From Nymphaea colorata (Eukaryota; Streptophyta; Magnoliopsida; Nymphaeales; Nymphaeaceae): a DNA stretch of 64,000 bases. Both the position numbers and the translations under genes were made by a program. This document shows positions 47,715-62,003 of this stretch, piece after piece. The DNA is taken from positions 20,847,035 through 20,911,034 of the forward strand of contig NC_045149.1 in assembly GCF_008831285.2 (NCBI RefSeq), read 5' to 3'. Under the pieces are notes generated by a model. The model was not told where the DNA came from. It did no database searches and saw only the letters and a program-made list of their open reading frames with translations. Every line of letters begins with the position of its first letter. Within the stretch, counting starts at the first letter, position 1.

Positions 47715-50700
47715 ATGGTGGGAATCTTCGCCAGGTTCTCATCAGTGAGGGGAAGCCACAGAAGGGCTCGATCCTCTTTGGTCAGTTGTTTCTCTTTTTT
47801 CTCGTGTTTTATGGGTGTTTTACCGTCTTTCGTGACGTTCGATCTTATTTCTTTCGTCCCGGGAGGGATGGGGAGTTTTGGTTTGGCCTCGTTCTATCGT
47901 TTTTTGTGTTCTGGCGGTGGCTTAGTGCCTTGAGTTTTGATGCTTCGGAAGCTTTCGTTTTCTGTTCTATTTGGAAATATTTGATGTCCTTATGATATTA
48001 GTCTGGAAAATTGGTGGTAGGATTTTCTTGATTCTGGGGTATAGATGGCTTGTGGTGCAGAGATCCGTAATTCTTTGTGGAACCTTGGCAGAGTTGGTTG
48101 AGTTGGAAAACGGAATTGTGTTTCCCAAATAGTAGAATTCTTGTCTTGTGCTCTGTAAGTGTTGGGGAGTTTCAAACCTGTATGTTACTAATTGGCTCTA
48201 GGGTCGGCAGTTGAAGTTGTGAAGATGCAACGCTCATGCTACTGCACATGGTTCAGCTGTCCAAGTTTCTATGCTTTCTGTTAGGAGTTGTGAGAGAGAA
48301 GTAAATGAAGCATTTCTTTTAGCAAATAAAGCAAAATTTTCTTTCTAGAAATAAATAGTTTCTTAGGTTTGCCATGCCTTCTCTTCTTAATCTGTTTTCC
48401 CAAATTCGTGGCTAGCGTTGCTTTCAATCCGTGGGCTTGTATTAAATTTGTTGGGCTTTTGGTTTAGGATGACAGGGAGGTTCAGAACTCAGAGATGTTA
48501 AATCCTACTGCTGTTGTTCCGCGCCATGGATTCGAAGCAGCGGTCGATTTTAAGCCTGTAGAGCATCCAAATGAACCCCCTGACAATGATCTTCCAGTGA
48601 AATGTCCGACACCAGAACCATCAATATTAAATGTAAGTGGTGCCCGTAATTATTAGCTTCCTCTGATAATTAATCTATGACTAGCTTTTCCTTCCTCAGC
48701 AAATTTTCTTCTCGTTCTTGTGAGAGTTTGGTCCTTGGTGGCCGCTTGCTACCATATGCTGTTACAAGAATTTTCCTTTTTCACGTTAGATACAGCATAC
48801 TTTGTTGCCGTGTAATAGCTTTTTAATGGTTTTTTTTTTGTGATGATATGATTGTTATCCATTGCTACTCTTTTGTGTCAATTCGTATATGATTCCTCCG
48901 CTATTGCTTCAGAGTTGTGCTTTTACCAAGCTCTTGGCATTTTCCCTTTTTCTTTTTTCGCCTTTGGTTAAATTCTGGTTGATCAGTTCTCCATTATTTT
49001 TCTCTTCAAGGATAGAGTTAGTTGATGCTTTTCTGTTTGTGGTTCCCTTTATTTTCCTTTTTTCTCCCTTGATACTCGGACAAAAAGCAGAAACCGTGTA
49101 GTTTATAGCAAGAGTTACAGCAGAAGTTGCACAACTTGGAGAGTGGAACCGAGGGCTAATCTTGAATAGAAAAGATGCTCAGAAGACACTCAAAAGGAAG
49201 AGATTACTCGTATAATATAAGTATAATATAAGTAGTTCGTAAACATGAAAATAAACAAAAGTTGCTTAACGTTAGCCATCTAGAGTATCTGTAGAGACTC
49301 TGTTAGCATCTGACTTTGAAGGAGAAAAATATAAGTACCAAAACTTGAGGGATAGCCTACACGTTAATATACATCTTCATCTATTTGTAACTGGTTCTCC
49401 AACCATGAAAGCGTTCTCCCACCATGAAAGCGTTCTCCCATTTGCAAGACTTGCTTTGCTGTCAAACCAGAAAAAAAGAAAAAAGGAAGCGCAGGAACCT
49501 GCGATTGTTTGCAGCTTTAGTTAAACTTTTCTGTCCGGTGACATTATCAATAACTTTATTTTTATTTACAGGCATCAAATCTTTTTGGTCATTGTAACTG
49601 TAGGCTCTGCATCTCGTACTTATCTTAGGTTGAAAATTTTCTCTCTTTTTACTACTATGGTTTCCCAAAACTAGCAAGCAGGGGCAGCTCAACTTGTATT
49701 GTTTTATGGTCAGAGACTCAGAATGACCCGCTTTTGTTTTAGATGCCTAAGTTAGTTCCTGTATTGAACTATATAATTAAGCTGCTTAAGAGGTGTGAAA
49801 ATGTTCTTTATTTTTTTGTGATGCAAATCTTTGTAGCAGGGGATTGACGTATTTATGTGAGGATTATTTAGTTGCATTCCCGTGGAAACAATCCTATTGC
49901 TCATTTTTTTTTTTTTGGCATTACAAATGAACCAAGTCAAACAATTGATATTGTCATATCCTGAACTTTCTTCTTTTCTGTTCTAGCCAGTGGCTGCCAA
50001 GTTTCCAACAGCGCATAGAAATCTCATCTCTCTTCATTTTTCATCTATACTGATTCCGCTTAATACTTGCACACTATTTTCATTCTGCAAGTTACCTCGG
50101 GGAGAAGATACTTTGGCTAGCCATTACATATGCTGTTAGTGTTCAATTATTTCCAAACCTGTTCACTGGGCTCAGATTAGGACCCTTTCTTGTCTTTTGC
50201 TTAATAGTACACGTCATCTGTGGTTTTCCATTTTATCCTATTTCTTGGTATGGAGTCACTGAGTCAGTTATCTGTTGTTTTTCAGCAAACCATTAGTTGT
50301 CTTCCACTGGCAAGATTTGATGATAAATTCATGAGCTTTCTCTTGTGAGATCTGTTTCTTACTAGAACCTCTATTTTCTTGATTATGGTCACACCTGGAG
50401 ACGGAAGATTGTTAGACCTTTCACGTTAGTTCAAGGACTGATAACCTGAGAATCTTGCAAAGTTTACTGTTACAGAAAGAAACGATCTGAGCTCATGTCT
50501 TTACTTGTAATGTCTATAAAGTAATTCCCAGTTAATAAAATGGCTCATTAAAATCGCTTTAAGATTCATTATCGGTCTTAACATGTCAGGATGCAAGAGT
50601 ATGGAAAGAAAGGCTGGCTGGCAATGCAAGAAGGCGAGCAGAGCTGCCTGTAATGAAGGATGAAGAAGCACGATCCCAACCTGAGAACCCTGTTCCCAAG

Positions 50701-50802
50701 CATCCATCACTCCCCACAACTCCTGTTTTTCTGCCTTCTCTCAGTGCTCCTGAGCACACCATTAGACAGCTGCTGGAAGAGTGCAGTGCACCCGAAGATT
50801 AA
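47715..50802 (+). CDS. Uncharacterised plant protein, 147 residues, 3 exons
   Basis: Exons 47715-47780, 48468-48632 and 50590-50802 join in phase 0 with GT-AG sites and end at TAA. The N-terminus MVGIFARFSSVRGSHRRARSS is basic and Ser-rich, resembling a membrane-binding or phosphorylated head; Gly2 is absent, so N-myristoylation is not expected. The middle contains EHPNEPPDNDLPVKCPTPEP followed by SILNDARVWKERL across the exon 2/3 junction. The C-terminus is Pro-rich and ends LPSLSAPEHTIRQLLEEC and six more residues. No enzyme motif, membrane span or known domain is seen. I believe similar proteins exist widely in plants without assigned function, but that is from memory. It has its own TATA box and converges on the ATAD3-type gene. 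Confidence 0.8.
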
Positions 50803-52102
50803 GGCAAATCGCCGTGCTTATGATCAAATATGGTGGTTCCCTGATCAGCTAAAATTATTTGCCGATGCTTGTAAAGTATACGTGTATACATACATACACT
50901 CTGCACTTCGATCTTAAGTTAGACATGTTCCGTGTACCATTTATGTAACTGCTGCACCTTTCAATATTGGGAATTGTTCATCGTCTTTGTTAACTGATCA
51001 TCTTTCTGCGCACTTTTTCTGCACCAGAGCTAAGGTTTGAGGGAACGTGACGGTTGAATCTGAAAAAGTTTTTTCTTTGGCTTCACGCCGAAAAAGATGC
51101 AGGTATTGAACTGTTGACCATCAAAATTTTAAAAGGAGACAACTTTGGGTAGCGTAACAAAAACAAGTTGTCGTTAAACGAAGAAATTTTTAACGAATTC
51201 TTTCCCACCCGTTAAGAAATCGAGCGCGTTCCGACAAATTTTCTCTACTTTTCCTGCAATTTTAAGGGAAAAAAAATTTAAGACTTGAACTCTCGAGAAC
51301 AGCGGCAAAAATCTCAATGTAATCTTACGATCTCAAGAAATATTGCAAGGAAAAAATAAAAACGTCGAGGTCCAGGTACATCAAAAGGTGGAGATGCAAC
51401 TCCCGAATCAAGCCATGGATGTCTCTCCGCCACCATTACCTATGGCTCTGGATTAACTTGTTATACCAGCAATTTAACTTGTTAGCTTGGCGAGACGGAG
51501 AGAGTTGCCGGCCACCGGCCAAGACTAAAATGCAGCGAGAGAAGCGAGGCCAGAGACACGGCCTGGAGAGAGGCGAGCAGAGGACAGAGATTTAATACCG
51601 GCTTCGCTCTTCGACGGGACGTTCTATTTTTTGAATTTCAGAATGTTAATTTCATTTGTAAGTCCCTTCCAGGCGATAAAACGTTCCCTAGTCCTGCCAT
51701 GACCAAGAAATTTATCCACCGCATAAGCAGCATAAGCAGAGGAACCTTACTCGACTTCTTTTGAAACATCTAAAAAAGTCGGCAAATATGTAGCATTAAA
51801 AAGTGGCATTGTGCTTGTCATTCAATTTCCAAAAGCACGTTGAATCTAATTCTACCTCAGCCAAACTAAAAAATGGCAGAAATCATGACATTGGCATTGA
51901 GCTAGTCGATTGGTTCATGACCTCTCAATAACTGCCACAACTTTTTATCTAAAATTCGTCAAAAAGACCCAAGTGGGAAATGGAGAAGAAAAATAAGAAG
52001 CGCCGTGAACCCAGTAAGCAGCTACTCACCTGCTTACCTGTAAAAAATAACAGCATTTATCACCCTTGAAAAAGCCAAGGTGTACAGATGCGCAAATGTA
52101 TA
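50803..52102. other. Convergent intergenic region
   Basis: The 3' ends of the 47.7-kb gene (plus) and the ATAD3-type gene (minus) face each other here. The outer parts are likely 3' UTR. I see no gene or distinct repeat between them. Confidence 0.6.
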
Positions 52103-55100
52103 TTAAACTGAACCATGCCCCTCCGAAGCAAGTGTTTTCCTTTGCTGATGCTCTGCAACTTTATAATCAACTACCTCTCTGAAAAGGGTAGCATCAAGTT
52201 CACACTCTTTGCTCCCATAGACAGCAGCTTGAACACTGGCCATTAGCTTTGCAATCTCTCTCCCAGAAAATCCATCAGTTTTAATAGCTGCCTCCCGAAT
52301 CACTTCATCAGAGACACCTTTGAGTTGTATTCTTGGTTGTGGTTTCTGGAGGAGGGACCGTAAACCCTCGCCTTTGTTGCCTGCCTGAACTATATATTTG
52401 TCCAGGTAGAGCTTAATTAGTTTGAGACGCTCCTCTTCTCCTGGTAGCGGAAATTCAAGGACCTCGTCAATACGGTCAGCAACTGCAGAATCAAGATCAC
52501 CAGGCCGGTTTGTAGCTAGTGCAAGAACTATGTCTTTTGACTGGTCACCGGTCCGAAACAAAAGAGCATTCAGAGCACTACGCTGGGCCTCACTCATATA
52601 GGTCTTGTTCCGTCTGCAATGATGAATGTTAGAAATTCCTTCAATAATCTACAAAAGGTCAAAAAGGATGACAGCAGCAACCCGCTTTGGTTCTCCATTC
52701 TGTCTTTTTGTGGAGAATCTTCACATAATTGTTGATTCAAGGAAATGGAGAGCTAGAAAATCTAAAGTTTCTGATAAATATGTTTGCTGATCATTCCAAA
52801 TAAACTTCAGAAATCAGAAGATAAAATATGAACTCTCTGGAATGATTACAAAAACAACAAGGTGTAAGATATCACACTTACTCGCACAAAAATGCATCAG
52901 CTTCATCAATGAAAAGCAATAACCCTTTGCGGGATTTCTTGGACCAGTCAAACAACTGATGTATCTTGGTAACAGCCTGTGAACCTAATGGTGCAACATC
53001 TCCACCAGTCATTAATGCATAATCCAACCCCTGAACATACACATAAATATTCAGAATGCTACAATGGTTGCTAACATCTTATGATTGATTAAATAAACCT
53101 AGTTTTAGGCTGCTTTGCCTAAGAACATGCCTTGCACAAGATGGGGAAAAAATAAGAATCTTATTTTTTGGTTTGCCCAGACGTACCAACGTGGATGAAT
53201 GGATCAATAAGCTATCCACCTAGGTCTAGCAGAGGATGGTAGGTCTCAAAGCTAAAAGCACAAACTCATACCGATTTCTTTGCAAGCTCCCTTGCAGCCA
53301 TAGTTTTCCCTGTTCCAGGAGGACCATAAAACAGCATATTACGGAATGGTGCTTGATGTAATTTTGTGTTTGCAGTAGCAGCAGCAAGCTGTTCAATTCT
53401 TTTGTGCAAGGCGGGGTTGAGGATCACATCACCAAAACCGCTTCCATTTTTGCCTGGGTTGTTTCCTTTATTGGTAAAGTAGCTAATCCCACGGGAAAAT
53501 ATCCCAGACCATGGATATTTCCCTCTGGAGGACTCCCTAATCAATGATGGCTGCCCTAGTATTCGGTCGACATAGCTCCAAACCACTTTCGCACCTTCTC
53601 TGCATTAGAGGGAGAAAAGGATGACAATTGGAATCAGCAAAAAGCAAACAATACAGAATTTTGACATGGATTGGATCTCCAACTATGTGATTTGCTGCAT
53701 GCTATGATTACAAAACCCAAATATTTAGCTTCCTAGGAGTCAGAGTTGCGGAACCTCTGGTGGCTGCAATACGTGCAGTCTCATAAAAAATGTAACAGAA
53801 TGAATCCAAATGAACATGGAAGAAGATACAATATGCAACCATAACTAATGGTCAGAAAGGGGTGTGAATATACCATCAACAGATGTAGTAAGATGTAATC
53901 TGTGAAGTATATTCCCAGGTGTCAAACCAATAAGTGGCTCGGCACCCTTCAGTATCTGGCCTTGTCCTCTCCCAAAAAAAAAAAAAAAAACTTACGTCAA
54001 TCAAGGTATCTGGGCTTGTCTCTCAAGTTCCCAACCAAAAAAAAAAAAACTTGTGTACCATCAAGACTTCCAACTGTTACCAACTATTCACTGAACCAAA
54101 TCAATCAAAATGTTTCTGCCGGGGACTGCCCCTTATCATTTATTATCAAAATGTACAAGAAAGAATGAGGAAACAAAGACAGAAACCCATGTAACAAGAT
54201 GACTGATCTAGCCACTGAACTCAGAGTGAAGAATGGTAAAGCAGGTTTTACATCAAAGCAGACCAGAACAAGAAACTAGACCGACTGATCCTTGTATTTC
54301 CACACCACAATTAAAGGAAACCTTCCACACCACAATTAAATAAAACCAGATCTTAGTTAAACTGATACAATAGGCATGCAAGATGCATACACAAATGGAT
54401 ATTAAACTGCCTGGGTTGGAAAAAAAATTATTGACAATTTTGAAAATAATGGTTCACCGACAAACTGACACACAGATTATAAACAAAGAGTAAGCAAGAA
54501 CATATGCTACTAAAACACCAACAACACATACCAGGCAAGAGAGAAGATATGATTTATCTCCTAAGTCCTAACCATGAACAATGGGAAAAAACAGCAGAGA
54601 CCAAACCTGGTAGTGTAAACTCCAGCTGCAAGAGCAGTTATTCCGCCAACAGCAACAATCAGCTTATTCTGATCCGTCAATATGGCACGCAAACCACCTA
54701 ACAGGAGGGAAAGGAAAAGAAGCAAGGATCAGAGACGGATATAGTTGGCGTGTTGATTTACGTAAACAACAGCTAAAAGAAAAAGGAAAAATCACTTTTA
54801 GGTAAGCATAGAAGTGAAAATCCCAGCTCCTAACTGATTCAGAACAAGGAGTGCCACAGTAACCTCTTTCACTCATTTTTATGCTGGATGCAAGGTGAAT
54901 ATGCAGAACAGAAGATCAAGCACTTAAACAACAATCTTTGGTAATGAAACAACACGCAGAAAGTGCTTGTGTTTGCTAATGACATGTCCTGGCACCAACA
55001 CAGACACTGCACCTATTCTCACCCCAAAAGGGGCAGTTTTATCCAAAAAGGTAACATTAATCAGCCGTACAAGCTAATACTGCTAAAAAAGGCCTTCAGG

Positions 55101-57087
55101 TTCCTTTTTCCCTAAGAACGACTTTGGTTTCTAGGCTTGTAAGGCAGCTAAACCTTGAAAAATATAGTTTTGTTAGAGGAACTTCAATACATATGTACGT
55201 ATGTGTGTGTGAATAAAAATGCCCTTCTTTCTCAAATCTAAACATATTGATCAAGACGAGCTCCAATCAACTTCTAGCATCTCCATGCTGAAAAAGACTT
55301 CAAACAAAAATGCAGGGAAGTCATTCCTTCGAACCCTTAACTTTATGAAAGTGAATGGAGCACACACTCCATGAAGGTGAATCAAGCACACATCCATGAA
55401 AGTGAATCAAACACACATTTTACAGAAATCAACTTCAGATAGATTTTCATGGATTGCACCTCCAATATGATCAAAAGCTGTGTTTATAGCTGCAACCCAC
55501 TTTTCTTGCTCTGCCTTGGCTCTTTCTACGAGCATCCGCTTATTTACCTCTTCAGCTAATTTTGCTTCATGGGCTCTCCCTTCTGCTTCTGCCAAAGCCC
55601 TTACTCTAATCGTTTCACGCTCTATTTCTGCTCGCTCCTTCTCTGTTCTACGTCGTTCGGCTTGAATCTGTTCTTCTGTAGCGCGGCGAGTTTGCTCCTG
55701 CCTTATCGATGATTCCTCTTGCATCCTCACAAGTTCTTGATTTCTACCTCTCTGAAGTTCATTCTCTGCCTGCATGTACAACAGCATCCATATAAGATGC
55801 AGTCAACCTTACAAACAATAGTACAAAGACCATATTGCCAACCTGCATTCTTTTTCTGGCCAGCTCATCCTCATAGCGAGCCATTTGAGCTTTTGTTTGT
55901 GCCTGTTGTTGAACTAACTTTTTCTGTTCCTCATAAAGCGCACGTTGCCTATCCTACAAAAACATGGGATACAAGTGCAGAAAACATAGCTGTTCAGAAG
56001 AGGAAGAGATGAAATATTACAACCAGACACAAAGAAAATTTGTCTGTACAGCATTTTTGTTGTCTAACGCTTGATCTAAATGTCATGCATGTTTCGTACA
56101 ACACCAGGACAGGGGAGTGGTAGAGGTAACCATGACGTAGAACATAGTTAAGGGGGAGGCCACAACGAGCAACGGGACTCAAGTCCTGAACTGTCTTTCA
56201 AGTTGTCAATCAACCAAGGAAAAGCAAATACCAAAGCAGCAAGAAAATATTCTGGCCACAGTAGCGAGGATGTTGGAGAAATAAAGTACAACAAGACACA
56301 GTACATAATAACAACAACGACAGCAATTAATCATTAGCTTTCCCAAGAAGGTTAGCATGTACACCTTAAAAATATAATGTATCAAACCAGTGATTTCTCG
56401 TCACAATATTGTCTAAAATCCTATGACCATTACTTAGAAAATTTTATTGGTCTTACCGTCTCATATTGAGATTGCAATGCTTGAAATTCTGCCTTCTTCG
56501 CTGCCAATTCAGCCTGTCTTGTTTCTTCTTGTTTCCTCATTAATTCAAACAACTGAAGACATGCAAACGACGATTAAACCAATGAATACAAGTAAATTCT
56601 TCTAATAAATAAACTACCGCAACAAAAAAAAACTAGCCAGTACTTAATTTTCAATCTTCCTTCGTCTCTCCCACAAATGGGAACTTGCAAACGAGTTCTC
56701 AAAATACATCTCATCTTCCGAAAGAAAAATGGTGCTTAATTCAGTATTCCACGATTAAGACAACCGAAAAATCTCAAAACTTCCATTGGTTAGAAAACAT
56801 AGGAAAATGTCGACCTTCTTGGCGTCCTTCGACTTGTTGAGTTCTCTCAATGCCGCCGCTCCTCGCTCTAGCGCCTCCGGATCGAACCCCGCCGCCGTGG
56901 TCCTGGGATTATCGTTCCGAACGCGCGTTTCTTCTTTGGGCGGTGTTGCCGGAGGCGGCTCTGGCGCCGGCTGCGGGGCGGGAGAAAACGGAGGGAATTG
57001 GAAGGGACCGTCTGCGAAGGCCTCCTCCATGACCAAAGAAGCCGACGCCAACGCAGAAACCAAACCCAGAGCACGAGCCTTGGCCAT
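52103..57087 (-). CDS. ATAD3: ATAD3-type AAA+ ATPase, mitochondrial inner membrane, 8 exons
   Basis: ATAD3 proteins are AAA+ ATPases anchored in the inner mitochondrial membrane and linked to nucleoid organisation and membrane contacts. Exons in transcript order: 57087-56815, 56552-56457, 55953-55843, 55769-55460, 54697-54607, 53599-53272, 53030-52882, 52613-52103. All are GT-AG and in phase, giving 622 residues, typical for plants. The N-terminal part is Pro-rich after an Ala-rich targeting head. [17 protein letters not shown] starts the DUF3523 region, with a long charged coiled coil (about 85-260, containing MRKQEETR and [12 protein letters not shown]). A membrane-like segment follows ([16 protein letters not shown], about 275-292). 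The AAA domain has Walker A GPPGTGKT (386-393), Walker B LLLFIDEA (440-447), sensor-1 [12 protein letters not shown] and DRIDE. An upstream in-frame ATG at 57183 would add 32 residues; I prefer 57087 because it starts like other family members. Confidence 0.95.
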
Positions 57088-58570
57088 ATTTCCACTGCAA
57101 CCACCACGCAAAACCCTTAAAATTCGCAATTTCTGAGATGCCAATTTGCGAAAGTGGCAGAAACTACCCCAATGGTTCAGCAAAACGACGACCCAACTCC
57201 TAGAAACCCAAAAAGAAGAGAAAGAAATGGATTCTCAGCAATTTTCTTGCATCAACTAGTGGTCGACCAGGGGGGATTTCATATGGTGATCTCCACAAGT
57301 CAGAAAAAGACGACACTTCTTGTTTCAGCTGCCTCTGCGGGGAAGGAGGGGTGACCGACCGCAAGTGATATAAGGTAGAAACCCCTCCTCCAAGTCTCAC
57401 TGGAAGGTGGTAGTAGCAGGGGTTTAGGGTTTAAGGTAGGCCTCGCTCCATCCGGAAAGAGGAAATTGGGCAATGGACCCACCTCGGCCAATCGACCGAC
57501 TGAACTGGGCTCGGAAATGCCAACCAACTCGACTCTTCCATGGTTTAAGTTTCAAGCTGGAACTGGCTAAATAGTTCAACTGTTGAGCCATTCTAAGTTC
57601 GAACCTCTTCTAGGGTAAAGGTGACTACCAAGGGCAACTCCCTGTTTTTCCATTGGAATTTTGCAGAAAAAAAGAGTGAACAAGTGAATTTTTTGAAGCG
57701 TGGTTGATTTGGAAATGTGTGAGTAACTTTACTTTCATCCATTGAATCTTTAATGGCTTTAGTGACGTAGTTTAGTTGGTCGATTTAAGTGACGTACTGA
57801 TGATACATTCTTGATAACATTTTCATGTTTAACTGCCGTCCCAAGCTTTGATGAAAAGTTTAAAATGTATTTCAAGTATCTTATATCAAAAGGGTATCAA
57901 TTATTTTCCTTTGCTTCACACACCTTCAATAAATTCATGCAAAATGTAGTATAAAAGATTATGTTTTTGCTATAAAGAGGTTAGTTTTCCTCATAAGCTA
58001 ACTCAAGCCAATTTCGAGGTGCAAAAATTATTGGGTTTCTATTTATAATCTACCTTTATGTAAGCAATTTGATTGCCTTCGAGTTTAGATTCCAAAATCT
58101 AATATTACATTGAGTCAACTTTTACCGTGTGGGCAGTTGCCCACACAGTCCCACGTATATATATACCTTTGCTTACTATTGCTGATTAAGTATTCTTCTG
58201 CCAGAATATTTATGCAAACTGACTTCGTCATATTTCTTAAGCAATTAAAGTTGGTCATGTATATATATATTATCTCCGATGTCAATCAATGCGTTTGTTG
58301 ATGGCTCGGCATTGATATTGTTACGGATCGGTGCTTGTTTTATATATATATATATATATATATTTGAAGGAAGTCGCACTGAATAAGTCGAGCTGGCTGT
58401 ACCTCATTTTATTTTACCATCATATGAAATGCACGAGAAATGCTTCTTCATCAAATGAAATTAAATCCAAAATTCAAATGATCGGTGGAGCGGTCGGTCA
58501 TCCAAGAATGGAAAGTAACCGCTTCTCCAATCTCGATTGCTTTTAGTTGCTGTTGATCGAGGTCGTCGAG

Positions 58571-58720
58571 ATGCTTCCCTTCCGTCTCTTGCCTCTCTCG
58601 CGCTCCCGCGCTTCCAGCCCTCCACCACCACAACCGCTCGCTCTCCCGCCGGCGCTCTCCACCACCACCGCTGCTCGCTCTCCAGCCGGCGACCTCCACG
58701 ACTACCGTCGTGTCCTGAAG
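58571..58720 (+). CDS. Candidate first coding exon of an unidentified gene
   Basis: From ATG at 58571 the frame runs 50 codons, Ser/Pro/Arg-rich, and reaches CTGAAG followed by GTAAATG, a fair donor, with a CT-rich intron start. A possible later exon begins after CTTCTAG at 61284 (frame MDAAASNKSTLKKGG) and ends at a GT at 61415, but has an early in-frame TGA. The composition could equally be an untranslated leader. No family recognised. Confidence 0.2.
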
Positions 58721-58728
58721 GTAAATGT

Positions 58729-58732
<4 letters not shown>

Positions 58733-58764
<32 letters not shown>

Positions 58765-58798
58765 ATATATAAATCTCTCTCTCTCTCTCTCTCTCTCG
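58733..58798. repeat. CT microsatellite, two blocks
   Basis: (CT)n at 58733-58762, a short TA-rich spacer, then (CT)n again to 58798. Confidence 0.9.
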
Positions 58799-61700
58799 CC
58801 CCTGGGCGTCGGCCATGGCGAGGGAAGGAGGCTGCTCATGAAGGGGATGAGGCAGCGACAACTTGCTGGGATGTTTTTAACCTTCCTGACCCATTCATCC
58901 ATCCGCAGTGAATGGCAATTTGCGAGCGAGGGTTTTAATCGAGGAGTCTCGATTCGTCTCAAGCTGCATTATCTACGGTAATAGGATTTATCTCTCTCGC
59001 GCTGCCCCTCCGTCCCTCTCTCTTTCTTTCTTTGTTTCTTTCGCTTTATCTATCTTTCTATCCGATTAATGCCGTGCATTGCATGCGCTTGCTCCGATCG
59101 CCAAAGGTTTTGGGTGTCGTTTCACAAACGAACTTATTCTCCTTCTTCTTAGTTAAGATACTGTGTCAATTTGTTCTCCACAAAACTAGGGGCTTCGTTT
59201 GAAATCTCAAAGGTTTTCATCTGTAGGCATTTGGAAAACATGAATGACTAATTAAATCGTGCAGTCAAATGTCATTACATTTCTATACATACAGAAACTA
59301 AAATATGTTGATTCTTTCTCTGTTATTTTTCCAGACTCTAAATATTGTAAGCTACCTTGAGGGTTTTCTCCCCAAAACTTCAAGATCGGTGGTTTAATGG
59401 AGTTGAAGTTTTAATTGGTTGCTAAAGGTGGATGTTACTTGTTAGGTAAATAAGACTTCAGTTCCATGAACTTCATTGGTCTTGAAGGCCATACGGTTTA
59501 TGAAAATTAGTTTACAAGTTCATCAGTGAACTGCTTTGTTTAATATATCTGTTTCATAAATATGTTTTGTTATAAGTTTTACATATAAGTCATGTATTTC
59601 CCTATTGCTTTATAAATAATATGTAAAGGAATCATGGTTTGTTCAGCTCCTTTTCCCTCTATGTTTGCTCTCTATCTTTTGGCCTGACAATATAAACATA
59701 TTATCTTTATGCCTTACAACATGCGCACATAATCTGTTTTATTATATTTCATATTTTGTTATATGTGATACGTTATGTATTTATGTATCTTCCTACTATA
59801 TAAGGTTATTATAATTTGTATTCATACTTATTTTTTGTTTGAAAATATATAACCTCACCTCTTCAGATGTTTCAGTAGAATAACTTTTTTCCACCTACAG
59901 TCCAATTACTAAAACAATTGAAATAACTGAGCCCTTCCGTTTATTAATGGCAGAAATTCAAGAAAAAGGACTGAAACGAGTATGTTCATGAAAAGCGTCT
60001 ACAAACAGTAGCCAAACCAAAAAATAATCATACTTAGGTTTTTCTCAATTTCAATTTCCTTTTGGTCCCTTATCGTGCATCTTGCCTATAGAACGGTAAG
60101 ACTAGGTTGTGATCTATTTCTATATAGATTATTACATTTATGGGTTAAAATTATTGATAAATTTAACCATTAATATGTTTTAGTTTCTAACATAGATTGT
60201 GTTAGTTTTATCCATTTTCTAGCTTATCATCTCACTGCATAAGATACTCTTCATGATGTCTCCTTGGAGTGGGCAAAGCCGCAGAGGACTTAAACAATAC
60301 AAGTAGATGGTCACTGACTCACTGCTATCGACTAGAAACTTATTCCATTAAAACGTCCAATTCAATTCAATGGAGGCCTTAGTGGGTCATGGCCAAAAGT
60401 ATGTTGTCCATCAATTATGGTTCAAAACATCAAATTCTTGGCTAATGGATTGGGTCTTAAGTTACAGAACAACAAGTTTAGGCAGTAATGGTCTTTTTCT
60501 TCAATATTATAATAAACTTTCGCTTTTTATACACTTCTTTAGTTCTCATATATTTTTTTTTTTAGTTATGGTCACCATTCAAACTGATTTTATCTAATAT
60601 TTGTTATCAATCAATCATACCAAAGTCATTAGCTATCTTACACTGCATTTAATTCCCCTGTATATATGGGATATTTCTGAATTTCTAAATTTATTGTTTT
60701 TGTTCCAAAGGAACAAAAACTGGGGAAACAACACAAAGGAAGGGTTGCCCTTATTAACAATCTCTCTTTGCTACCCGACAATATGATTTATTCATGTGGT
60801 TTTGTGGCTTTTTGTAATGCCCTTCTTTTAATAGGATCAATTCTTTTGGGCTAACCTCATGAATGTAGGTTGCTTGAGTTTTATTAATTTGAGTGAGACA
60901 GCACTATGATTTTGATGTTCCACATGTAGCAACATGTACAATATGTCTCACCTTCCTTCCATCCTCTTTCATACTGTAGTTGTTTGTTTGAGGTAAAATG
61001 GTTGCTTTTGGATATGAATGTCTCTTTAGGCTTCAATACCCACTCACTTGGCTTCAGTTACACATGTCCTCCTTTGTGTTGACATGATCATGATGTTTCA
61101 TGTGCCACTCCTTATCATCCAACTGTCACTTACTGATATATTCAAGAAGTTTTGATCTTAAATCTTAAACTCTTAACATCTTAAATCTTAAACTCTTAAC
61201 CTCTAATATGCCTTCTAACAATAATTGTAGCACTTAGTTGTCAACTTTTCTACTTTTTTAAAGTCTTGTCCTTATTCTTCTAGATGGATGCTGCAGCTTC
61301 CAATAAAAGTACATTAAAAAAAGGAGGTCGAGTATCTAGAGCTTGAGGAACAAGCTTTCTTGTACGTTTGGATGCTCTGAGTCAAACATTGTTTTACACA
61401 GTGGGCACAACAGAGGTATTATTTTGCTTTATTTAGTACCATTATGTAGATATTAGCAGTTTGCAGATCACCTTAACATGGCATGGTAGCTGTTACAACT
61501 TTCTTTTGCCTTTTAAATCAAGTAAGTTATGCTGCTATAGCTGCTTTCAATCTGAAAATGCTTTCAGTCGCTTTTGTAGTTATATGAAAGTGTTATTGAT
61601 TGCATGTTAATTTTTAACTTTTGCTGCTTGAGTGTTTGTTTGTTATTGTTGGTTGTCCATGTATGTTAAGCTTCTGTTGTTTCATGAGCCATTCATGGTT

Positions 61701-62003
61701 AATTAGTGACACAACAACTGGTTTATCATTGTTAATGCATGACTAATTGTGATAGTTAATAGCAATGAATGCATCATTAATTCCGTCATTACTGTTAGTG
61801 GCGCCATTCATGATGAAGAGTTGACATCACCGATGACATTTAGGGGCCGTTTGATGGCTGGAAACCATGGAAACGGAAAAAAATTTCCAGAAATATATTT
61901 CTGGAATTGAGAAATAGGAAAAAAATTTCCATATTTCCAAAACAAGCTTGTGTTTGTTAAGTAGGAAATATTTTTTTGGAAAGAAATTTCGTTGTTTGTC
62001 AGA

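Larger units (their letters stand above)
57088..61842. other. Flank upstream of ATAD3, no firm gene
   Basis: The first part is the ATAD3 promoter and 5' UTR. A G/C-rich, leader-like stretch at 58.54-58.72 kb ends in a splice donor before CT microsatellites. Another possible exon lies at 61284-61414. The rest, especially 59-61.3 kb, is AT-rich and shows no coding structure. Confidence 0.45.

Noticed and set aside
47705-47995. 96-residue and 72-residue frames at the first exon of the 47.7-kb gene
   Set aside because: They run through the intron; only 47715-47780 joins in phase to the conserved-looking exon 2.
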